Shown here in pieces: positions 57,685 through 64,000 of a stretch of DNA of 64,000 nt. Origin of the DNA: Hoeflea_A sp963921345. Lineage in GTDB: Bacteria > Pseudomonadota > Alphaproteobacteria > Rhizobiales > Rhizobiaceae. The stretch's first letter is position 1; every line of letters begins with the position of its first letter. The notes beneath the pieces were generated by a model. That model was not told the DNA's origin and did no database searches. It saw only the letters and a program-made list of their open reading frames with translations. The position numbers and the translations under genes were made by a program. The DNA is taken from positions 2,046,001 to 2,110,000 of the forward strand of contig CAWUFE020000007.1 of NCBI GenBank assembly GCA_963921345.3. The letters run 5' to 3'.

Positions 57685-59031
57685 TTAATCCCGCTTGATG
57701 GGTTTGGCGTCGACGGTCACGCGAACAGATTTCTGGATGTGTCGTTCCACAGCGGGCTTGCGCGATCCACCCTCCGGTTCGCCCCAGACAACGTTCAGCG
57801 ACTGTCCGTCCACCGCAAAGTGTTCGTCGACTGCGGCAAGGGAGAACCAGCCGCCGACATGCACCGAATAGACCGGATAATAGGAGATCCCCACCGGTTG
57901 TTCGCCGGCGAGCACGATGTCCTGCGGTGACGTGCAATAGTTGGCGTAGGGAATCTCCATGTATTTGTGCCGTTCGCCATTGCCGAGGATGCTGGCGAAA
58001 ACGTCGACCACATCGTCGTCGTTCCAGACCAGGCGCACCTTCTTTCGCTTCTTGGCCCCCGACATCGCCTCGAGCGCTGCGCGTCCGATGAAGTCGTGAT
58101 CGAACTTGATCATGAATCCGTAGCCCAGTTCGAAAGGTGTCTGGTAGTGATCCTCGATACTGCCGGTGGAATGGCTTCCGCCGATGGAAATGGATCCTTC
58201 GAATCCGGCCGCGGGAAGCCACTCCCGATAAGCCTTCATCTTGTCGCCGGTATAGATCGCGGGCAGAACGCTGCCGGCCCAGCCGGATTCGACCGCGGTG
58301 ACCGGATAGATGCGGCCGCCGATCCGCGTCAGACCGAACTCGCGACCGGCTTCAAGCAGCAGCTCCGCGACCTCCGGCCCGGCCTCGGAAGGCCCCCAGA
58401 ACTCGTATCCCGGCGCGCCGGACATGCGGTGATTGAGAGCGGTGACGGTGTGGCGACCGACCTGGAACCGGCCCATCTTGAAAAACCGGATATCCGGAAG
58501 CGGCCCTCCATTGACTGTCTCGAGAATTCGGTCGGCATTCGGACCCTGCACCTGGTAGCGGAACACCCGCCGGTCCGAAAGACGCGGCGACGGGCGATTG
58601 ACCTCGGTCAGCGTGACATCATAGTCGCCGTTCTCCGCATGAAACGCGACCCAGTTCCCGGTCGCAGGCTTGCCGACGATCGTGGCCTTGTTCGGCTCCT
58701 CGCAATAGAGAATGGCATCGCCGATATAGTAGCCGTCGTAGTTGCAGACCACATACTGCTTGGCCTGCATCGGGCCGAAGCCGTCGAAGCTGTTGATTCC
58801 GAGATCGGAAAGCAGCCGGATGACATCCGGCCCTTCGAAGTAATGCTCCGACATATGGTACGACATGTCCTGGAAGATGGCGGCGCTGCGCCAGGCCCGC
58901 TGCTCGTCCTGCCAGTTGCTGAATTCGGGCGCCAGCGGAAAGGCGAACGGGCGCCCTTCGGCATGGTAGAGCATGTCGAACACGCTTGACCCGTTCGATT
59001 GGATTTTTTGCTCGAGTGAAAGTGCCGACAC
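57685..59031 (-). CDS. Tetrahydrofolate-dependent aromatic O-demethylase, LigM/DesA-like (GcvT family)
   Basis: A 448-residue GcvT-fold protein. It matches LigM (vanillate/3-O-methylgallate O-demethylase) and DesA (syringate O-demethylase) along its length as I recall them: F-P-L-A-P-E-F-S-N-W, W-R-S-A-A-I-F, L-L-S-D-L-G-I-N-S, Q-A-K-Q-Y-V, Q-V-Q-G-P-N-A-D-R-I, P-A-I-Y-T-G-D-K-M-K-A-Y-R-E-W-L-P and F-D-H-D-F-I-G-R-A-A-L-E-A. The methyl group would go to tetrahydrofolate. Start GTG at 59031, GGAGG six bases upstream. Some relatives of this group demethylate other compounds, so the substrate is inferred from the gal-type genes nearby. Confidence 0.85.
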   Translation of the reverse strand: MSALSLEQKIQSNGSSVFDMLYHAEGRPFAFPLAPEFSNWQDEQRAWRSAAIFQDMSYHMSEHYFEGPDVIRLLSDLGINSFDGFGPMQAKQYVVCNYDGYYIGDAILYCEEPNKATIVGKPATGNWVAFHAENGDYDVTLTEVNRPSPRLSDRRVFRYQVQGPNADRILETVNGGPLPDIRFFKMGRFQVGRHTVTALNHRMSGAPGYEFWGPSEAGPEVAELLLEAGREFGLTRIGGRIYPVTAVESGWAGSVLPAIYTGDKMKAYREWLPAAGFEGSISIGGSHSTGSIEDHYQTPFELGYGFMIKFDHDFIGRAALEAMSGAKKRKKVRLVWNDDDVVDVFASILGNGERHKYMEIPYANYCTSPQDIVLAGEQPVGISYYPVYSVHVGGWFSLAAVDEHFAVDGQSLNVVWGEPEGGSRKPAVERHIQKSVRVTVDAKPIKRD

Positions 59032-59081
59032 GATTTTCCTCCGTCTTTGCCCTGATCGTATTGTCGGCGTCCGGATCGTCT

Positions 59082-59099
59082 GTCATCCGAACGGATGAC
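59082..59099. promoter_or_regulatory. 18-bp palindrome before the O-demethylase gene
   Basis: GTCATCCG-AA-CGGATGAC is a perfect inverted repeat, 51-68 bases upstream of the GTG and just upstream of a possible -10 (GACAAT, near 59060). It fits an operator covering the -35 region. As RNA it could also form a hairpin with a tight loop, after the TtdB-like gene's neighbours; the regulator is unknown. Confidence 0.5.
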
Positions 59100-59134
59100 G
59101 AAACTCGCGCCGGCTCGCTTGCAAAGACGGCCAT

Positions 59135-59770
59135 TTAGCCGATTGAATTCGGCCCCCCCGCTCGACCCCGGTTGAGCTCATCCATCAGACTATCCAGGCT
59201 GGCGTGGGCGTTGCGTTTCAGGTCCGTGTAAAGGCAGTTGCCGCGTGCATCGACGCCGACGGTCAGCGGTCCGAGATCCTCGACGCGAAGCCGCGTCAGA
59301 CGGAACTGTTCGATAAAATCCGTCCACGCGACGTCGACCACCTCGCTCACCGCTTCGGACGTCAGCGCGCTGGCGCCGCCGATGAACGACAGGTAGACGC
59401 AGCGATGCCGCTGCATGGCCGCTACGGTTTCCGGTCCTACGCCGCCTTTGCCGCCAACCGCCCTGATGCCGGTTTCGGCAATGATCGAAGGCAGATACGG
59501 CTCGAACCGCGTGCTGGTCGAGGGATTGATGTAGCGGCAAACCTTCCGCCCAGCCATGTCGTCGATGTAGCAACCGACCTGGCACAGCATGCCGTCGGCA
59601 AAATCCATCGGCAGTTCCTGGCCACGCCGGATGAAATCGGCCAGGCGCTGGTGCGTCGGCAGCCCGACCGTGACCACGATCTCACCGGTCAGGGTGACCA
59701 GATCGCCGATTTCAAGCTCCTCGATTGCGGAACCCGAGAACGGCAGCGACAATTCCCGAACATTTGGCAT
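59135..59770 (-). CDS. Fe-S hydro-lyase beta subunit (TtdB / fumarase C-terminal type)
   Basis: A 211-residue protein matching the C-terminal domain of class I fumarases and L(+)-tartrate dehydratase beta: L-E-I-G-D-L-V-T-L-T-G-E-I-V-V, the P-S-T-S-T-R-F-E-P-Y-L loop that binds substrate carboxylates and the G-G-K-G-G-V-G stretch. It partners the alpha subunit at 59780 (9-base gap). The dehydratase substrate may be tartrate, fumarate, mesaconate or a related intermediate of the aromatic pathway. Confidence 0.85.
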   Translation of the reverse strand: MPNVRELSLPFSGSAIEELEIGDLVTLTGEIVVTVGLPTHQRLADFIRRGQELPMDFADGMLCQVGCYIDDMAGRKVCRYINPSTSTRFEPYLPSIIAETGIRAVGGKGGVGPETVAAMQRHRCVYLSFIGGASALTSEAVSEVVDVAWTDFIEQFRLTRLRVEDLGPLTVGVDARGNCLYTDLKRNAHASLDSLMDELNRGRAGGPNSIG

Positions 59771-59779
59771 GCGCGGTTC

Positions 59780-60646
59780 CTACTCGATGCGTTCCACGAC
59801 GCCGGAGTTGTAGATGCGCGCCCGCGTCCGCCGGTTGATCCAGCAATTGAAACAGACGGCGACCGGCGTGAAGCCATGCCCGGCGGAAAAATCGATATGG
59901 ATCCCCAGCGCCGTAGTATCGCCGCCCTGCCCCATCGGCCCGAAGCCGGTCTTGTTGATGGCCTTGAGCAGGCGCTGTTCCATATCGGCGAGGATCGGTT
60001 CCGGATTGTCCGTTCCCATCAGCCTCAATGTCGCCTGCTTGGCCATTTTGGCCGCATGATCGAAGGAACCGCCGATGCCGACGCCGATCATCACCGGCGG
60101 ACAATGCTGCGATCCGGCGCGGATCACCGTCTCCATGACGAATTTTTCGATATCCTCGAGGCTTGGATTGACGAAGATTTCGAGCGCCGCCCAGCGGCCG
60201 GAGCCGAGCGCCTTCGGCGAGCAGGTGATGTCGATGCAGTCGGCGCCGTCGACGATATCCCAGCTGACGATCGGCATGTCCTTGCCTTTGTAGGAGCGCT
60301 CGTTGGTCAGCGGATTCTGTACGAACTTCAGCAGCGGCGGATCGATGCGCCGCACCAGTTCGTCGAAACCGTCGACGAAGGCCCGCCTGATGTCGCCGGA
60401 AAAGACGGCCTGCGACCCGATCTTGACGGCATAGACCGGCACGCCTGCGTCCGAGCACAGGAAGCGGTCCTTTTCCTCTGCACGGGCCGCGCTGCGAATC
60501 ATGAAATCGAGCACCTTGCGGGCGCCCTCGCCGCTTTCCGTCTCGAAGGCTTCGGCTAACCGCGCCTTGGTGTCCTCCGGGATCTTCTTCAGCGACCGCT
60601 CGTAGAGATCGGCTGAGACCGTCTTGATCTGCTCATAGGAAATCAT
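59780..60646 (-). CDS. Fe-S hydro-lyase alpha subunit (TtdA / fumarase N-terminal type)
   Basis: A 288-residue subunit that should hold a [4Fe-4S] cluster; family stretches are visible at C-I-D-I-T-C-S-P-K-A-L-G-S-G, V-G-I-G-G-S-F-D-H-A-A-K-M-A-K-Q-A and the late F-N-C-W-I-N-R-R-T-R. The beta subunit gene follows. It lies 3 bases after the flavin-reductase-like gene, in an operon with two oxidoreductase-type genes rather than tricarboxylic acid cycle genes, so a role in catabolism rather than general fumarate hydration is favoured. Confidence 0.86.
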   Translation of the reverse strand: MISYEQIKTVSADLYERSLKKIPEDTKARLAEAFETESGEGARKVLDFMIRSAARAEEKDRFLCSDAGVPVYAVKIGSQAVFSGDIRRAFVDGFDELVRRIDPPLLKFVQNPLTNERSYKGKDMPIVSWDIVDGADCIDITCSPKALGSGRWAALEIFVNPSLEDIEKFVMETVIRAGSQHCPPVMIGVGIGGSFDHAAKMAKQATLRLMGTDNPEPILADMEQRLLKAINKTGFGPMGQGGDTTALGIHIDFSAGHGFTPVAVCFNCWINRRTRARIYNSGVVERIE

Positions 60647-60649
60647 CGC

Positions 60650-61279
60650 TCAGGCCTGCTCCACCTTGTGGTAGGGGCGCGGCATGGCGAAGCGCTCGCC
60701 GATCGTCGCGAAGTCCAGATAACCCAGCCGCGTCAGGTGCCGGACCTTGTCGTAATCGACCAGCCCGTCGGTCAGGCAGGAATCGTCGATATGCACACCG
60801 ATCACCTGGCCGAAGACCACGGTGCTCGGATTTTCCTCCCGTTCCGTCGGCAAGTGCAGAACCTGAATGGTGCGGCATTTGAAGTGAATTGGCGACTCGG
60901 CGACCCGCGGCGGCGTGACGAAGCGCGACGGCAACGGTGTCAGCCCGACCTCGTGCAGTTCATCGACATCGGCCGACCAGGAGGTCGAAGAAAGATTGAC
61001 CTTGTCGCGCAAGTCGAAGGTAGCGACGTTGTAGACGAACTCGCCCGTGTCCTTGGCGTTCACCCAGCTGTCCTTGGGCGCCCCGTCGGCCTTCAGCCCG
61101 TTGCAGGCAAAGGCAACCGTCGGCGGGAAGTTGTGCACCAGGTTGAAATAGCTGAACGGCGCCAGGTTACCGACGCCGTCCCGGCTCACGGTCGAGATCC
61201 AGCCGATTGGCCGCGGGGCGACACAGGCGGCAATCGGATTGTGCGGCAAACCGTGGCCGTTTCCGGGTTCAAAGAACAT
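60650..61279 (-). CDS. Flavin-reductase-like FMN-binding protein (split barrel)
   Basis: A 209-residue FMN-binding split-barrel protein. The N-terminal V-A-P-R-P-I-G-W-I-S-T and N-L-A-P-F-S-Y-F-N marks and W-V-N-A-K-D-T-G-E-F-V-Y-N fit the DIM6/NTAB branch, which is broader than true flavin reductases. It overlaps the end of the HIBADH-like gene by 11 bases, which indicates coupled translation. It may supply reduced flavin to a monooxygenase or have its own redox role. Confidence 0.83.
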   Translation of the reverse strand: MFFEPGNGHGLPHNPIAACVAPRPIGWISTVSRDGVGNLAPFSYFNLVHNFPPTVAFACNGLKADGAPKDSWVNAKDTGEFVYNVATFDLRDKVNLSSTSWSADVDELHEVGLTPLPSRFVTPPRVAESPIHFKCRTIQVLHLPTEREENPSTVVFGQVIGVHIDDSCLTDGLVDYDKVRHLTRLGYLDFATIGERFAMPRPYHKVEQA

Positions 61280-62183
61280 GGTCCGCCGCTTCCGGGTCGA
61301 CGCCATTGCAGGCCGAACGCAGCATGGTCGCGAAGTCCTCGTCGCCGTGGCCGCGCGCCCGGTGGCCCTCGAAACTGCCGAGAGCCGCGGCGATCGCCGG
61401 CGCGTCCACGCCCAGCCCCACCGCGGTGGCGGCAAACAACGACAGGTCCTTGACGATTCCGTCGACGGTAAAGCTGACCGAATCCGATTGGCCGAGGATC
61501 ACCGGCGCCTTGGCCTTGAGCGAACCGTTCGCCGCTGGACTTGCGGCGAGGATCTCCAGCATCGTTTCCGCGTCCAGCCCCGCCTTGCCGCCGACCTGCA
61601 ACGCTTCCTTCAGGCACTGCCAATACCCGGTGAGCATCATGTTGTTGACGATCTTCATAGCGGCACCGGCGCCGATATCGCCGACATGGTGAAACCGGTC
61701 CGCCAGCACCGCCGCCACGGGAAGAAACCGGTCCACATGCGGTTTGCCACCCCCGACATAGAACCCGGCTCTGCCGCTTGCCACCATGGACGGCCACCCG
61801 GAGATCGGCGCGTCAATCGCCGCACCGCCGGCAGCCTCGATCTCGCCGATGCGGGCTTTCAGGGTGCGCGGGCTGACGGTGCTGGTATCGACGATCAGTT
61901 TGCCGGAGAGGTCGCAGACGACGATGTCGGACAAGACCATGTTCACAGCCGCATCGTCTGACAGGGACAGGATCACCAGATCGGCACCACCGACAAGCGC
62001 CGCAAGGTCCGGCTGCGCTTCGATCGCCAGCACTCTCGCCCGCTCGGGCTCGATCCCGCTGCGCGTCCAGCCGCGGACGGTCATGCCGGTTTCAGCCAGG
62101 CGCGCGGCGATCGCGCTGCCCATCTTCCCCAATCCGGCAACGCCGATGCTGAGGCCGGTCGTGTTCTTTTGTGCGTCTTCCAT
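61269..62183 (-). CDS. NAD(P)-dependent beta-hydroxyacid dehydrogenase (HIBADH family)
   Basis: A 304-residue enzyme of the 3-hydroxyisobutyrate/tartronate-semialdehyde family. The Rossmann motif G-L-G-K-M-G-S-A-I-A (about 17-26), substrate-binding D-A-P-I-S-G-W-P-S and the catalytic lysine in G-A-A-M-K-I-V-N-N are present. It is the first gene of the operon that continues into the flavin-reductase-like and TtdAB genes. An IclR-type box lies 52-66 bases before its ATG. Confidence 0.9.
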   Translation of the reverse strand: MEDAQKNTTGLSIGVAGLGKMGSAIAARLAETGMTVRGWTRSGIEPERARVLAIEAQPDLAALVGGADLVILSLSDDAAVNMVLSDIVVCDLSGKLIVDTSTVSPRTLKARIGEIEAAGGAAIDAPISGWPSMVASGRAGFYVGGGKPHVDRFLPVAAVLADRFHHVGDIGAGAAMKIVNNMMLTGYWQCLKEALQVGGKAGLDAETMLEILAASPAANGSLKAKAPVILGQSDSVSFTVDGIVKDLSLFAATAVGLGVDAPAIAAALGSFEGHRARGHGDEDFATMLRSACNGVDPEAADHVL

Positions 62184-62234
62184 AGGTTCGTCCTACGGCA
62201 TGCGCACAAAGGGCCAAATTCAAATTCGAGCTTG

Positions 62235-62249
62235 TTTCATCAGTTGAAA
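62235..62249. promoter_or_regulatory. IclR-type operator TTTCA-N5-TGAAA before the HIBADH-like operon
   Basis: A perfect TTTCA (62235-62239) / TGAAA (62245-62249) inverted repeat with a 5-base spacer. With its flanks it reads GTTTCA-N5-TGAAATT, identical to the site at 45798-45815 before the IclR gene at 45858, so both probably answer to that regulator. Confidence 0.55.
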
Positions 62250-62304
62250 TTGCGGACGGAAATTCGCCAACGAAAACAGAGGCGATTGTCGGCCGAGGGA
62301 GCGG

Positions 62305-63309
62305 TTACTCCAGATGTACGGTCTCGCCCGTCTCGGCGGACCGGGCGATGGCCTCCAGCACCTCGATATTGTGGACCATCTCATCGACCGTATAGGGATA
62401 GGGCGCGGTGCCGCGGATCGCCGCGGCAAAGGCTTCGAGATTGGCCACCACGGTGTCGGTCCAGTCGTAGCGCTCGGTGCGCATGGGCTTGCCGGAACTG
62501 GCCAAAGTCAGTTCGGCAATTCCTCCCGGGGTGTCCGGATGGGTATCGTTGCGCACCTCGACCCATTGTTCGGATCCGAAGACATGCAGCCGGATGAAGT
62601 GCGGCGTCGCCAGAACGGCACTGAGACTGGCGGTCATGCCGGCCTCGAAACCGAGCTGAACCGTCACCACGTCTCCCGTCTCCCAGTCCAGAATCCGGTG
62701 GGCCGTCAGGGCCTGCACCGTTTTCACCTTGCCGAAAAGGGAGATGTAGAGGTCCGTCAGGTGGATGCCCATTGCCGTCATTCCAGCCGCGGGCGAAACG
62801 GTTTTCGATGTGCGCCAGTCGCCGGCCGGCACATGAACGAGCTTGTCGTGGCTGAACGCCGCCTCGGCATGCATCACAGTGCCCAGCGCACCGGTCTCGA
62901 CCAACGAACGAACGCGCTGCAGCGCCGGCTCGAACCGCCGTTCGTGGCCGATGCCGAGTACCACACCGGCCTCATCGCAAGCGGCAACCGAGCGTCGCGC
63001 GCTGTCGCCGGTCAGCCCCAGCGGCTTTTCGCAAAAGACATGTTTGCCCGCAGCGGCTGCTGCTACCACCTGTTGTTCGTGCATGGTGTTGGGCGTCGTC
63101 AGCACCACCGCATCGATGCGGTCGTCGCAGAGCGCCTCGCCCAGATCCGCCACCGTTTCGACGCCGCTGTCGCCCGCCAACGCCCGACGCTCTTCCGACG
63201 GATCGATCACCGAGATCACCGACAACCGGTCATTGCCGGCAAGCCGGCGAACCATATGCTGTCCCCACCAGCCATAGCCGGCTATCGCCAAATTCACGCT
63301 GTCCGTCAT
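62305..63309 (-). CDS. Gfo/Idh/MocA-family NAD(P)-dependent oxidoreductase
   Basis: A 334-residue dehydrogenase. The N-terminal dinucleotide motif is G-Y-G-W-W-G-Q-H-M (about 12-20), followed by the E-K-P-L-G signature (about 94-98) and a C-terminal substrate domain with the catalytic-type G-I-H-L-T-D near residue 180. Such enzymes oxidise sugar- or inositol-like hydroxyls; the PmdC/LigC dehydrogenases of protocatechuate 4,5-cleavage belong to the same fold, so an aromatic-pathway role is possible. It lies 121 bases before the HIBADH-like gene. Confidence 0.85.
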   Translation of the reverse strand: MTDSVNLAIAGYGWWGQHMVRRLAGNDRLSVISVIDPSEERRALAGDSGVETVADLGEALCDDRIDAVVLTTPNTMHEQQVVAAAAAGKHVFCEKPLGLTGDSARRSVAACDEAGVVLGIGHERRFEPALQRVRSLVETGALGTVMHAEAAFSHDKLVHVPAGDWRTSKTVSPAAGMTAMGIHLTDLYISLFGKVKTVQALTAHRILDWETGDVVTVQLGFEAGMTASLSAVLATPHFIRLHVFGSEQWVEVRNDTHPDTPGGIAELTLASSGKPMRTERYDWTDTVVANLEAFAAAIRGTAPYPYTVDEMVHNIEVLEAIARSAETGETVHLE

Positions 63310-63348
63310 GCCAGTGCTCCGGTCCGCCGCTAGTATTGTTTTGTCCGA

Positions 63349-63858
63349 TCAGGCGGCCGCGCCCGACAGCAACCGGAACTGACCCCGGTGGAAAACCAGG
63401 GGATGCTTGTCGAAGGTCGTGATGCCGACCACCTCGCCGAGATAGATCTCGTGATCGCCGCCATCGTAGCGGCGGTAGGTGCGGCATTCGAGCTGCGCGG
63501 TGGCGCCGTCGATCAGCGGCACGTCGTCAAAGCCCGGTCGGTGCGAGACGTCGCGGAACTTGTTGTCGTGGGATCGGGCAAACTGCAGGCACAGCTCGCG
63601 CTGGTCTTTCGCCAGAATGTTGATGGCAAAACTCTGGTGATTGCGGAACGCCTGGAAGCTGGGAGCGGTGCGCGCCAGGCTCCACAGGATCAGTGGCGGC
63701 GACATCGACACGGAATTGAAGGAATTGACGGTCAAACCCACCGGTGCGCCACCGTCTCCGACCGTCGTCACGACCGCCACTCCGGTGGCGAAATGGCCGA
63801 GGGCCTCGCGCAGGCAGGTGCCGTCAATCGTCGGCGAAGAGCTTTTTGTGTCGGTCAT
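63349..63858 (-). CDS. Flavin reductase (HpaC/RutF-like) family protein
   Basis: A 169-residue NAD(P)H:flavin reductase of the split-barrel family: L-R-E-A-L-G-H-F-A-T-G-V-A-V-V-T-T near the N-terminus, G-L-T-V-N-S-F-N-S-V-S, and the late D-H-E-I-Y-L-G-E-V. These normally pass FADH2/FMNH2 to a two-component monooxygenase, none of which is in this window; it might lie to the right. ATG 63858 is used; a GTG at 63870 is possible, and neither has a strong ribosome site. Confidence 0.86.
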   Translation of the reverse strand: MTDTKSSSPTIDGTCLREALGHFATGVAVVTTVGDGGAPVGLTVNSFNSVSMSPPLILWSLARTAPSFQAFRNHQSFAINILAKDQRELCLQFARSHDNKFRDVSHRPGFDDVPLIDGATAQLECRTYRRYDGGDHEIYLGEVVGITTFDKHPLVFHRGQFRLLSGAAA

Positions 63859-63870
63859 GGATGCAATCAC

Positions 63871-64000
63871 AAATTCGCTGTTTCAGGGCTCGTTGTTGCC
63901 GGAACAATAGGGTCGGCACCTACAGGCAACAAATTATTTTGCGTGATACGGGCCATCAGAAGACCTGAACGCGCCAATAAGGCAAAATCATTACACGTTT
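63871..64000. other. AT-rich upstream region at the right edge
   Basis: A 130-base stretch without a convincing gene. It is AT-rich from about 63930 and probably holds the promoter for the leftward flavin-reductase gene. I see no operator that I can name. Confidence 0.4.

Noticed and set aside
1..64000. CRISPR arrays, tRNA/rRNA genes, prophage, complete insertion sequences, replication origin
   Set aside because: I looked for regularly spaced repeats, tRNA-like cloverleaf segments, integrase/transposase or phage genes and origin features and saw none that I could support.

Overview
The window is a GC-rich, densely packed stretch of a bacterial chromosome or large replicon. It carries about 64 protein genes, no tRNA or rRNA gene that I can recognise, and no gene-free gap above 300 bases. 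The gene families point to an alphaproteobacterium, most likely of the order Hyphomicrobiales (Rhizobiales): three TRAP transporters, an Atu-type acyl-CoA carboxylase set, a Paracoccus-type narR-narK-narGHJI locus, and LigM/DesA-type lignin-aromatic enzymes. The genus cannot be read from the sequence. Many neighbouring genes overlap as ATGA or TGATG, so translational coupling is common, and several genes start with GTG or TTG next to a good Shine-Dalgarno sequence.

Layout. 1-4.7 kb: FrnE-like thiol oxidoreductase (cut by the window edge), DHA2-type drug exporter, short-N-domain MgtE and a beta-lactamase-fold serine hydrolase. 4.7-8.5 kb: TAXI-type TRAP binding protein, fused permease and an IclR regulator, with IclR-like boxes at its start codon. 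8.6-17.0 kb: acyl-CoA carboxylase/AtuA-like operon with a divergent TetR. 17.1-22.6 kb: GntR regulator, NanE, NanK and an ABC importer lacking its ATPase; a tandem-repeat operator sits on both sides of gntR. 22.6-24.1 kb: GST and an ArsR-AHSA1 pair. 24.1-37.3 kb: respiratory nitrate reduction, with narK1-narK2-narGHJI followed by a parvulin, a hemerythrin, a carbonic anhydrase and a DUF2478 protein, and a divergent NarR-like regulator; two perfect FNR-type boxes lie between narK1 and narR. 37.3-46.6 kb: M19 dipeptidase, alpha/beta hydrolase, and an operon of class V aminotransferase, TAXI TRAP, FAH-family hydrolase and DUF6282 protein with a divergent IclR regulator.

46.7-64 kb appears to be a region for catabolism of methoxylated, lignin-type aromatics. 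A LysR regulator with two DNA-binding domains lies beside galB-, galC- and galD-like genes (4-oxalomesaconate to pyruvate plus oxaloacetate) and a type I (VOC-fold) extradiol dioxygenase that occupies the place normally taken by a LigB-type gallate dioxygenase. A DctPQM TRAP importer and a HbpS-like protein follow. Then come a cupin gene, a second ArsR-AHSA1 module, a tetrahydrofolate-dependent O-demethylase of the LigM/DesA type, TtdAB-like Fe-S hydro-lyase subunits, two flavin-reductase-like proteins and two NAD(P)-dependent dehydrogenases. A 267-bp MITE-like element with TA duplications has landed exactly where the stop codons of two convergent genes meet. The strongest candidate for an undescribed system is this demethylase plus VOC dioxygenase plus galBCD route; two predicted IclR boxes (45.8 and 62.2 kb) suggest that parts of it share one regulator.
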